From Methanobrevibacter sp. (GTDB taxonomy: Archaea > Methanobacteriota > Methanobacteria > Methanobacteriales > Methanobacteriaceae), in NCBI GenBank assembly GCA_017646885.1, contig JAGCLR010000370.1, positions 1 to 7,984 on the forward strand: a stretch of 7,984 nucleotides of DNA, read 5' to 3'. Made by a program: the position numbers and the translations under genes. Shown here one piece after another: positions 1 to 5,448 of the stretch (positions within the stretch are counted from its first letter, which is position 1; each line of letters begins with the position of its first letter). A model generated the notes under the pieces. That model was not told the DNA's origin. It did no database searches and saw nothing but the letters and a program-made list of their open reading frames with translations.

Positions 1-128
1 GAAATGAATTCTTGCAAGGAATCTATAATGATGAAACCGGTTTTAAAATGGCTATTTTCCACTTGGAAGAGGCTACTGCGGAAATCCGTGATGTAACTGG
101 TAAAATCAATGAGTCATATAATTTTTAA
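1..128 (+). CDS. C-terminal end of an unidentified protein (5' truncated)
   Basis: An open frame runs from the window edge (first full codon at 3) to a TAA at 126-128, giving 41 residues that end in NESYNF. The visible part is mixed polar and hydrophobic, with a predicted helix around HLEEATAEIRDVTGKI and no transmembrane stretch. It is followed directly by a pyrimidine tract that looks like a terminator, which supports a real gene end. I do not recognise the family from this fragment, and its start lies outside the window. Confidence 0.72.
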   Translation, partial: NEFLQGIYNDETGFKMAIFHLEEATAEIRDVTGKINESYNF

Positions 129-133
129 TTAAA

Positions 134-159
134 TTTCTTTTCTCTTTTTTTCTTTTTTT
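134..159 (+). terminator. Oligo-pyrimidine/T-tract terminator after the first gene
   Basis: Twenty-six consecutive pyrimidines, including T runs of 7 and 7, begin six bases after the stop codon of the upstream gene. Archaeal RNA polymerase terminates at oligo-U without needing a hairpin, and no stem precedes the tract, so this fits an archaeal terminator. Confidence 0.6.
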
Positions 160-190
160 ATTATAATTTACATTTTAAATGTTATTTTTT

Positions 191-226
191 AATTTTAATC
201 AATATTCTAATTTTAAATCAATATTT
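191..226. repeat. Imperfect tandem duplication in AT-rich spacer
   Basis: AATTTTAATCAATATT (191-206) recurs as AATTTTAAATCAATATTT (209-226), differing by one inserted A. The copies lie between the terminator of the first gene and the promoter of the pilin-like gene. They could be a binding site or simple AT-rich sequence drift. Confidence 0.4.
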
Positions 227-250
227 AAGTCATTTTAATGCTTTAAAAAG

Positions 251-260
251 TTTTTTATAA
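251..260 (+). promoter_or_regulatory. TATA box of the pilin-like gene
   Basis: TTTTTTATAA is preceded by the A-rich stretch CTTTAAAAAG, which could serve as a BRE. A start site about 26 bases downstream would fall near 281, giving a leader of about 20 bases that includes GTGAT (294-298), a Shine-Dalgarno site four bases (TTTT... to ATG at 302) before the start codon. Assigned by position and consensus only. Confidence 0.45.
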
Positions 261-301
261 GATTAAATCAAATATAAATTTACAAATATTTATGTGATTT
301 T

Positions 302-757
302 ATGTTTAATTTAATCAATGACAATAAGGGATTTGCATCATTAATAGATGCATTGCTTTCAATTTTCATTTTGATTATGGTTTTAATTGCTTTCAATATG
401 ATGATTGACATTGATATTCCATCCTTAAGTGAAGAAAACAGAGATTTTAAGACAAGCCAAGACATTATGGAGATCATGTCATCCAAGGTCGATGGTAGGG
501 ATTATACTTTAATTGAAAGAGTATCATATATCCTATCCAGCAATAACAATTCCATTGCCTCAAAAAGGGAAGTAAAATCGTTATTGGATGATTTCTTTTC
601 AGCTTATTTAGAGGATGATTTTCATTATGCTTTTGTAGAGACCAATCATTTGAATGGAGAAGTCTTGTCTTCAAATGGGGACTATGAAAGTTCAGATAGA
701 GTCAATGTGGCCATCAGAAACTATGGAAATTACTCTTATGAATTATATCTCTTTTGA
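302..757 (+). CDS. Small membrane-anchored protein with type IV pilin-like N-terminus
   Basis: The 151-residue protein starts MFNLINDNKG and continues FASLIDALLSIFILIMVLIAF, a short charged leader, a glycine and then about 20 hydrophobic residues. This resembles a class III (prepilin) signal, with cleavage plausible after G10. The acidic residue D16 sits six residues after that point rather than five as in classical GFTLIE pilins, so processing by a prepilin peptidase is inferred. The rest is a polar extracytoplasmic domain ending in a short beta-rich tail (YGNYSYELYLF), reminiscent of pilin-like proteins annotated as hypothetical in methanogens. The start is supported by GTGAT at 294-298. 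No pilus ATPase or platform gene is in the window. It could instead be a simple single-pass membrane protein. Confidence 0.82.
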   Translation: MFNLINDNKGFASLIDALLSIFILIMVLIAFNMMIDIDIPSLSEENRDFKTSQDIMEIMSSKVDGRDYTLIERVSYILSSNNNSIASKREVKSLLDDFFSAYLEDDFHYAFVETNHLNGEVLSSNGDYESSDRVNVAIRNYGNYSYELYLF

Positions 758-764
758 TTGTGTA

Positions 765-770
765 TTTTTT
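765..770 (+). terminator. Short T run after the pilin-like gene
   Basis: Six Ts begin seven bases after the TGA at 755-757. A short oligo-T of this kind can terminate archaeal transcription, but the run is brief and unsupported by structure. The sequence from here to the tRNA is otherwise only promoter-like. Confidence 0.3.
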
Positions 771-805
771 AAATATCCCTCAAATCTCATTCTCTCTACC
801 CAAGA

Positions 806-815
806 TTTATATATT
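806..815 (+). promoter_or_regulatory. Candidate TATA box for the tRNA-Arg gene
   Basis: TTTATATATT is an excellent archaeal box A, preceded by CCAAGA. It would start transcription near 837 and leave a tRNA leader of about 58 bases for RNase P to remove. A weaker box, TTTTAAA at 861-867, would start transcription near 890, only a few bases before the mature tRNA, and is the alternative. Confidence 0.45.
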
Positions 816-894
816 TGAATTAACATATTATAATAAGTTAAAAGGTTAAGGAAATTAATCTTTTAAACTTTAAACTATTTTTCATTTGTTTTAG

Positions 895-968
895 GCCCTG
901 GTGGTGTAGCTTGGATAACACGTGGGACTGCGGATCCCATTCCCCGGGTTCAAATCCCGGCCAGGGCA
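895..968 (+). tRNA. tRNA-Arg, anticodon GCG (reads CGC/CGU)
   Basis: A complete cloverleaf can be drawn by hand. The acceptor stem GCCCTGG (895-901) pairs fully with CCAGGGC (961-967). The D stem GTGT pairs with ACAC (918-921). The anticodon stem TGGGA (923-927) pairs with TCCCA (935-939) around the loop CTGCGGA, placing anticodon GCG at 930-932. The T stem CCGGG (944-948) pairs with CCCGG (956-960) around TTCAAAT. The discriminator is A968 and CCA is not encoded. There is no intron. The D loop has A14, G15, G18, G19 and A20, and A20 is a known arginine identity element. U13 (T907) lies in a UGUAG context matching the UNUAR consensus of TruD/Pus7 enzymes, and truD is the next gene. The T7 run immediately after the gene fits termination. 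Confidence 0.96.
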
Positions 969-975
969 TTTTTTT
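969..975 (+). terminator. T7 terminator of tRNA-Arg
   Basis: Seven Ts begin right after the discriminator base, the usual arrangement for an archaeal tRNA terminator. The flanking TTTATTAAATAAT (about 973-985) could double as the TATA box for truD, giving a start near 1004; read-through into truD is equally possible. Confidence 0.55.
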
Positions 976-1015
976 ATTAAATAATTACTTTTTCTATGCA
1001 AATTTATTTTTTTTA

Positions 1016-1019
1016 GAGG
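1016..1019 (+). promoter_or_regulatory. Ribosome binding site that decides the truD start
   Basis: GAGG follows a T8 run (1007-1014). It sits one base before the ATG at 1021, too close for ribosome placement, but seven bases before the in-frame ATG at 1027. This favours 1027 as the initiation codon. Confidence 0.6.
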
Positions 1020-1026
1020 AATGGCT

Positions 1027-2385
1027 ATGCTAAATGCAAATACTTATGTAACAAAGGAAGAAGGTATCGGTGGAACAATAAGAAACAGATGGGAAGACTT
1101 CTATGTAGAGGAAATCCCAGAAGTGATTCCAGAAGGAGAAGGTCCAAACATCTACATTTGGATTGAAAAGTTAGGAAGAACCACTCTCGATGTTTTGCTT
1201 GATATTGCAAGAGATCTCCATATTGATAGGAAAAGAATGGGTTTTGCAGGAATGAAAGACAAGAAAGCCATTACTCGCCAATGGATCTGTATAGCTAATA
1301 TGGACTCTGAGGAACAGTTCAATCAGGTCAAGGCATTGGAAGGAACCATTCATAACACTGAATTCCTAAAGGTTGTAAGAGGAAGAAAGAAGTTAAGAAT
1401 GGGTCAGCTTGTAGGAAATAAGTTCAGGATATTGGTTAAGGACATTGATGGAATGGACTCAGAAGATGAGGAGACAAGAAGATTAGCTATTGAGGATGCT
1501 GCTCAAAGAGCAGATGCCATTTTAAAAACCCTTGAAAAGACTGGTGTCCCTAATTATTTCGGCTGGCAAAGATTTGGAAAGCCAAGAACCAATACCCATC
1601 TGGTTGGAGAGGCTCTCATTCAAAATGACTTGAAGGAAGCAGTAAGGAGATATATAGGTAATCCTTCTCCAGAAGAGGGTGAAGAAGCTAGAGCCGCTCG
1701 CCAAGCTTATGATGATGGAGACTGGGAGAAGTCCTTGGAATTGATGCATCCTGGAATGCGTTATGAAAAAATGATGCTTAAGGTTCTCATAAAAGAGGAA
1801 AAAAGGGCAATTAGAAAGATAGCTGAAAAGGAAGGAATAGAGCCAGAGGAAGTTGACAAGTCTCAAGTTGAATTATCAGATAAGGCTTATAAAAATGCTA
1901 TCCACGCACTTCCAAAGCCACTTCAAAGAATGTTCGTTCATGCATATCAGTCTTTTCTGTTCAATGCTGCAGTAAGTGAAAGGGTAGCTATGGGAATGGA
2001 CAAGTATATTGAAGGAGATATTGTAATAGACAAGGAAGAGCGTATTGTAAGGGATAAGACCAATGAAGAGTTTCAGGAAATGGTTTCATCCTTTGAAATA
2101 AATCAAACCTGTCCATTGTACGGTACTAAAGTTCCATTTGCTGGCGGTGAAGTGGGCAAGATGGAAGAGGAAATATTGAATAGCTATGGCTTGACCAAAG
2201 CTGATTTTGAAGTTCCTAAAATGCCTCGTTTAGGAAGCCATGGTCTTAGAAGAGCTATGAGATTCCAAGTATGGGATGCAAGTGCAAAAGCAACTGAAGA
2301 TGGTGTAATGTGTGAATTCTCTATAGACAAAGGTTCCTATGCAACTGCAGTCCTAAGAGAAGTCATGAAGAAGGATGTTTATTAA
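1027..2385 (+). CDS. truD: tRNA pseudouridine(13) synthase TruD
   Basis: TruD/Pus7-family enzymes isomerise U13 of tRNA to pseudouridine in the cytoplasm. At 452 residues it matches the longer archaeal form, with the TRUD insertion domain between the halves of the catalytic domain. Visible hallmarks are GFAGMKDKKAITRQW, with catalytic Asp at about residue 78; NYFGWQRFG at 176-184; MFVHAYQSFLFN from about 302; and a C-terminal HGLRRAMRF from about 405. The charged helical stretch at about 235-290 (EKRAIRKIAEKEGIEPEEVDKSQ) belongs to the insertion. An upstream in-frame ATG at 1021 would add two residues, but the GAGG spacing favours 1027. It lies 58 bases after tRNA-Arg in the same direction and may be co-transcribed with it. 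It ends against a convergent channel gene. No residue looks missing. Confidence 0.96.
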   Translation: MLNANTYVTKEEGIGGTIRNRWEDFYVEEIPEVIPEGEGPNIYIWIEKLGRTTLDVLLDIARDLHIDRKRMGFAGMKDKKAITRQWICIANMDSEEQFNQVKALEGTIHNTEFLKVVRGRKKLRMGQLVGNKFRILVKDIDGMDSEDEETRRLAIEDAAQRADAILKTLEKTGVPNYFGWQRFGKPRTNTHLVGEALIQNDLKEAVRRYIGNPSPEEGEEARAARQAYDDGDWEKSLELMHPGMRYEKMMLKVLIKEEKRAIRKIAEKEGIEPEEVDKSQVELSDKAYKNAIHALPKPLQRMFVHAYQSFLFNAAVSERVAMGMDKYIEGDIVIDKEERIVRDKTNEEFQEMVSSFEINQTCPLYGTKVPFAGGEVGKMEEEILNSYGLTKADFEVPKMPRLGSHGLRRAMRFQVWDASAKATEDGVMCEFSIDKGSYATAVLREVMKKDVY

Positions 2386-2415
2386 ATCATCCTTATCCAT
2401 AAATCTTTTCAAGTC

Positions 2416-2432
2416 TTTTTTTAAACTTTTTT
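2416..2432 (+). terminator. Oligo-T terminator of truD
   Basis: T7 (2416-2422) and T6 (2427-2432) are separated by AAAC, about 30 bases after the truD stop. The second run overlaps the stop codon of the convergent channel gene. This fits a hairpin-free archaeal terminator; on the minus strand only A runs are present, so it does not obviously serve the channel gene. Confidence 0.5.
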
Positions 2433-3012
2433 AAACTTTCAAAGAAATGTATAAAGTCCTTATGATTGTAATTAGACAACAGATAATGATTGCAATAGGA
2501 TATCCTAATAGTGCTATAATAAATCCGATAAAGAATATTATCAATGGGATATACAACGCTTCCCTCACATTCAGTGCACTTTTCAAGTATTCCTCATTTT
2601 CCCTATTTATTTCAAGCAATGATTTTGCCATGTAATATAAGATTATATCAACAATAATGAAATCAAGACCGTATAGCGCTTGTGGAATAAACTCATTAGG
2701 ATGATTTGCAACGAATATTGTAAGATATGGGACCAATGAGAATACAAACATCAATATTATGTTCTGCCAAATGATCTTTGTATTTATTCTATTAACATGA
2801 TTGTAGATCAAATGGTGGTATTGCCATAAGTTAGCACAAACTAGAAAACTTATTACATATGCGAAATAAGAGGTTTTCAAAGCCCAAAGTGATGCAAGGG
2901 ATGCTGTTGCTGGCTGCGGCAATTCTAAAACAAGGACAGTGACAATAATTGCAATGATTGCATCATAAAAAGCTTCAAGCCTACCAGTTTCCATAAAATT
3001 TTCTTCTGCCAT
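2431..3012 (-). CDS. TMEM175-family (DUF1211) potassium/cation channel subunit
   Basis: The 193-residue protein has six hydrophobic segments, at about 14-31, 46-64, 80-101, 113-132, 152-170 and 171-187, the single six-helix repeat of prokaryotic TMEM175 proteins, which assemble as tetrameric K+-selective channels in the plasma membrane. The signature first helix is present as RLEAFYDAIIAIIVTVLVLEL (residues 11-31, R11/F15/D17), as is NLWQYHHLIYNH after helix 2. The usual FSD triplet reads FYD here. Activity as a K+ channel is inferred from family membership. No Shine-Dalgarno site precedes the ATG, and a TATA box sits where a leaderless transcript would start. An internal Met at residue 7 is the alternative start. 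It lies 57 bases downstream of the permease gene on the same strand but has its own promoter. Confidence 0.88.
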   Translation of the reverse strand: MAEENFMETGRLEAFYDAIIAIIVTVLVLELPQPATASLASLWALKTSYFAYVISFLVCANLWQYHHLIYNHVNRINTKIIWQNIILMFVFSLVPYLTIFVANHPNEFIPQALYGLDFIIVDIILYYMAKSLLEINRENEEYLKSALNVREALYIPLIIFFIGFIIALLGYPIAIIICCLITIIRTLYISLKV

Positions 3013-3037
3013 ATACTATTATTTTTTTTAATGACTA

Positions 3038-3045
3038 TTTATAAT
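3038..3045 (-). promoter_or_regulatory. TATA box of the TMEM175 gene (leaderless start)
   Basis: Read on the minus strand this is TTATAAAT, preceded by ACAAAA as a possible BRE. Its centre is about 29 bases before the A of the start codon at 3012, so transcription would begin at about 3015, leaving a leader of only a few bases. That agrees with the lack of a Shine-Dalgarno site. Confidence 0.5.
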
Positions 3046-3069
3046 TTTGTAACTGGGTTTAGTATTCTT

Positions 3070-4278
3070 CTAAGCAAGGTTCAATTGAGGCCTTTTTCTT
3101 GCTAAAATCGGAAGATATGCAAGTATAGCTGATATGATAATAGCAAGGAGTGTTGGTCCGAGGAAAATTGAATCCATGTTCACTGTCACTTGATACACGA
3201 TAAAACCTGCAAACCATGCGAAAATGTTCCAGTACCAAGTTCTTGGATTTCCAGTCTCTTCATTTGAAAGGAAGTATGAAACCAAAAGCACTGCAGCCAT
3301 AGGAGCAAATACTGAAGCGATAAGATATAGGAATCCGATGTAGTGATCCATAATTCCTGAAATTGCAAGTATAGCACTTAGGAAACTTACTACAACTCCA
3401 GCTATTCTTGGGTTGATCTTATTGAATATTGCTTTTGAGGATTCTCCTGCAGAATTTGCCGCTACAAAGTTGGAAGTTACGGTTGAAAGCACTAAAATGA
3501 TTACTCCTTGAGCTCCAAGACCTGCCATAAGGATTGATTGTGCAATGCTTGTTGTTCCAATTCCAACGATTTGCATACCTAAAACATACATCCAAAGGCT
3601 TGCTAAGGTGTATGCCACTGCAGAAATCATTGTTCCATTCACTGGATTTTCAACATCCTTAGTATAGTCTGAAATCACAGGAAGCCATGAGATCGGCATA
3701 GCTATTGATATTTCAAAAATGTTCCAGAAGCTTAGTGCTGGGGCATTTGTGCTTGCAAAGGATGCGATAGGCAATGCATTTGATATGTTTCCTCCCAATA
3801 ACTTAAAGGATAGGATTGCAAGCAATACAGTTAGCACCACCATCATGACGGTGGTTACTTTTGATAAGCGGTAAAGTCCAACATAAACCCATATCGCAAT
3901 GATTATAGAAAGAATTATGCATGTTAATGTGAATGATATCGGCAAATTCAGGCCCATCATTGCTGCTGCACCTTGAGCATTCAGCACAGCTACCCATGCT
4001 ATAAGCTGCATCACATTCAATGAGGAAAAGAATTTGGAGCCATAATTGCCAAAAGTTGACCTGATGGTCTCCATTGCATTCACTCGTAGGCGTGCACCGA
4101 CCAGCCCTGTAAAAAATAGCAGTATTCCACCTATGATATGTCCAAGTATCAATGGAATCCAAATGGAATCAATTGGGGATGAGGAAGCAAGTTGTATTCC
4201 TGCTTCAATTTCTGAAACAGAGACTGCAACTCCAAACCAGATAACTCCATTTGAAAAAAGACCAGTACGATTTTCCAT
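3070..4278 (-). CDS. cytX: NCS1-family permease, CytX-like (hydroxymethylpyrimidine/vitamin precursor uptake)
   Basis: The 402-residue, roughly 12-helix membrane protein belongs to the nucleobase:cation symporter-1 family. The N-terminus NGVIWFGVAVSVSEIEAG (10-27), the loop GARLRVNAMETIRSTFG (61-77), SSLNVMQLIAWVAV (85-98) and SWLPVISDYTKD (197-208) match the CytX branch, predicted in other prokaryotes to import the thiamine precursor HMP. The preceding gene, 52 bases upstream on the same strand, encodes a pyridoxamine/HMP-type kinase, so the pair probably imports and traps a pyrimidine or pyridine vitamin precursor. Yeast Tpn1, a vitamin B6 transporter, is also in the wider family, so B6 is possible. 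A weak AGG lies about seven bases before the ATG. The gene is complete and likely in one operon with the kinase. Substrate assignment is inference. Confidence 0.85.
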   Translation of the reverse strand: MENRTGLFSNGVIWFGVAVSVSEIEAGIQLASSSPIDSIWIPLILGHIIGGILLFFTGLVGARLRVNAMETIRSTFGNYGSKFFSSLNVMQLIAWVAVLNAQGAAAMMGLNLPISFTLTCIILSIIIAIWVYVGLYRLSKVTTVMMVVLTVLLAILSFKLLGGNISNALPIASFASTNAPALSFWNIFEISIAMPISWLPVISDYTKDVENPVNGTMISAVAYTLASLWMYVLGMQIVGIGTTSIAQSILMAGLGAQGVIILVLSTVTSNFVAANSAGESSKAIFNKINPRIAGVVVSFLSAILAISGIMDHYIGFLYLIASVFAPMAAVLLVSYFLSNEETGNPRTWYWNIFAWFAGFIVYQVTVNMDSIFLGPTLLAIIISAILAYLPILARKRPQLNLA

Positions 4279-4330
4279 ATTTTGCCTACTTTAAAGATAA
4301 TTAATTATTTAAAAATTATTTAAAAATAAT

Positions 4331-5176
4331 CTAAAATGTTTTCAACAAATCGTAAAGTTCAGGAATTGCCTGTTCGAATTTAACTCCATAGGTATGGGTC
4401 TCATCACCAACAGTCTTTTCAATTGCCTTTTTAGTGAATTCTCCAGCTATTTTTGCTGCGGAGGAAGGAGATTTGCCTAACATTGTTGATCCAACAAATG
4501 ATGAAGCAAAGACATCACCTGTTCCATGAGAAACATAATCCACTTTATCATTGTAAACGATTTCAATGGATTCGTCTTCCTTATCAAAAATGATCATTCC
4601 CATTTCATGGTTATCGTTTTCATATCCTTTCAAGATAACATATCTATTTGTAAATGCTGAAAGCTCTTTAGCCATTTCAATCATTTCTTCTTTTGTAAAT
4701 GTTTCTTTCCAAGGCTTATGAAGGATATAACAAGCTTCAGTTGTGTTAGGGAGGATATAGTCTCCTAATTTACAAAGTTCCCCCATAGCATCAGCGAATT
4801 CCTGGTCAAAGCCATTGTAGAATTCCCCATGATCTGCCATAGCTGGGTCAACAAAGACAAGGCCGTCTTCTTTTAATCTTGAGTCTATAATGTCTTTTAT
4901 GTAATCCAATTGCTCTTGTGATGCAATGAAACCAGTATAGATAGCATCAAATATGATTCCTTCCTTTTCCCAATGTTTCCTAATTTCAGGAAGGTCTTCT
5001 GTTAAGTCTCTTACAGTGAAATCTGTAAAGCCAGATGTATGTGTAGATAAGACTGCAGAAGGAAGAATTGCAGTTTCAATTCCAAAAGCAGAAACTACAG
5101 GAAGTGCAACAGTTATTGAGCATTGTCCATAGCATGAAATATCTTGAATAGTTAAAATTTTTGTTGTTTTGTTCAT
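4331..5176 (-). CDS. Pyridoxamine kinase-like protein (PfkB/ribokinase superfamily, PdxK/PdxY/ThiD group)
   Basis: The 281-residue cytoplasmic kinase transfers phosphate from ATP to the hydroxymethyl group of a B6 vitamer, or possibly of HMP. Motifs in order are QDISCYGQCSITVALPVVSAFG (11-32) near the substrate site, STHTSGFTDFT (44-54), TGFI (81-84), DPAMAD (110-115), PNTTEA (143-148) and VDYVSHGTGDVFAS (212-225), with the anion hole GTG and catalytic base D221. The length is normal for the family. The sequence resembles the pyridoxamine kinases of Firmicutes more than I would expect of an archaeal ThiD, which hints at transfer, but I cannot test that here. It is the promoter-proximal gene of a kinase-permease pair. 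The leader contains AGG and GAAAGA before the ATG, only a modest ribosome site. No TPP riboswitch core is visible upstream. Confidence 0.9.
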   Translation of the reverse strand: MNKTTKILTIQDISCYGQCSITVALPVVSAFGIETAILPSAVLSTHTSGFTDFTVRDLTEDLPEIRKHWEKEGIIFDAIYTGFIASQEQLDYIKDIIDSRLKEDGLVFVDPAMADHGEFYNGFDQEFADAMGELCKLGDYILPNTTEACYILHKPWKETFTKEEMIEMAKELSAFTNRYVILKGYENDNHEMGMIIFDKEDESIEIVYNDKVDYVSHGTGDVFASSFVGSTMLGKSPSSAAKIAGEFTKKAIEKTVGDETHTYGVKFEQAIPELYDLLKTF

Positions 5177-5188
5177 TCTTTCAAACCT

Positions 5189-5225
5189 ATTAGTATTTTT
5201 AATAATTACAGTTAATTAGTATTTT
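5189..5225. repeat. 11-bp direct repeat in the kinase leader/start-site region
   Basis: ATTAGTATTTT occurs at 5189-5199 and again at 5215-5225 (AAAATACTAAT on the coding strand), 26 bp apart. The predicted start site of the kinase operon (about 5209) lies between the copies. Two identical boxes flanking a start site would suit a repressor operator. The AT-rich background makes chance a real possibility. Confidence 0.4.
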
Positions 5226-5230
5226 ATTTT

Positions 5231-5240
5231 TAATATATAA
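5231..5240 (-). promoter_or_regulatory. TATA box of the kinase-permease operon
   Basis: On the minus strand this is TTATATATTA, with the purine-rich AAGAAAAT upstream as a possible BRE. Transcription would begin near 5209, giving a leader of about 33 bases before the ATG at 5176. No comparable box with a good fit is seen in the 52-bp gap before the permease gene, supporting a two-gene transcript. Confidence 0.5.
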
Positions 5241-5264
5241 TAATTTTCTTAATTAACTCAATTG

Positions 5265-5287
5265 TTATCAAATCATTATCAAATCAT
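5265..5287. repeat. Tandem 12-bp repeat, 11-bp period
   Basis: TTATCAAATCAT occurs at 5265-5276 and at 5276-5287, overlapping by one base, so copies fall on the same face of the helix. They sit upstream of both divergent promoters and next to the palindrome at 5291, and could be regulator binding sites. Confidence 0.45.
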
Positions 5288-5290
5288 ATT

Positions 5291-5306
5291 TATAACAATT
5301 GTTATA
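5291..5306. promoter_or_regulatory. Perfect 16-bp palindrome, candidate operator
   Basis: TATAACAATTGTTATA reads identically on both strands with no spacer. It lies immediately upstream of the best TATA box (5315-5325) for the dehydratase gene and about 50 bp upstream of the kinase-operon TATA box. Its right half, CAATTGTTAT, recurs at 5259-5268. A dimeric regulator site is a reasonable reading; no regulator gene is in the window. Confidence 0.45.
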
Positions 5307-5314
5307 TACATTAA

Positions 5315-5325
5315 AATATATAAAT
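5315..5325 (+). promoter_or_regulatory. Candidate TATA box for the dehydratase small-subunit gene
   Basis: AATATATAAAT matches archaeal box A well and would start transcription near 5346, giving a leader of about 100 bases. TTTTTATAAT at 5371-5380 (start near 5401) and AATATATTAATT at 5388-5399 are alternatives with shorter leaders. The first is preferred on consensus only. Confidence 0.4.
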
Positions 5326-5448
5326 ATTTGTTGTAGGGTACAAAAAGATACAATATCAGAATTTTAAAAATTTTTATAATAGAATTAATATATTAATTAT
5401 GATTAATGATAATTTTCAAATAACTTATTTATTTTCACATGTGATTTT

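Noticed and set aside
129..301. Small coding gene in the AT-rich spacer
   Set aside because: Stops occur in all frames, and the content is a T-rich terminator, short repeats and a promoter-like box only.
474..674. 66-residue minus-strand frame opposite the pilin-like gene
   Set aside because: It is antisense to the better-supported pilin-like gene, which has a ribosome site and a recognisable N-terminus.
1522..1866. 114-residue minus-strand open frame inside truD
   Set aside because: It lies antisense to a strongly supported truD, is rich in F, S, L and Y as expected of a shadow frame, and has no promoter or ribosome site.
3803..4162. 119-residue minus-strand open frame inside the permease gene
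   Set aside because: It overlaps the permease in another frame on the same strand, is rich in Cys/His/Trp in an unpatterned way, and matches no family I know.
4046..4294. 82-residue plus-strand open frame antisense to the permease start
   Set aside because: Pro/Ser/Ile-rich composition typical of an antisense shadow, with no start signals.
5177..5260. TPP riboswitch upstream of the kinase-permease operon
   Set aside because: I looked for CTGAGA and ACCTGA-type core segments on the minus strand and found none; the leader is about 33 bases and too short and AT-rich.
5259..5306. CRISPR-like repeat cluster
   Set aside because: The repeats are 10-16 bp, only two copies each, with no regular spacers and no cas genes in the window.
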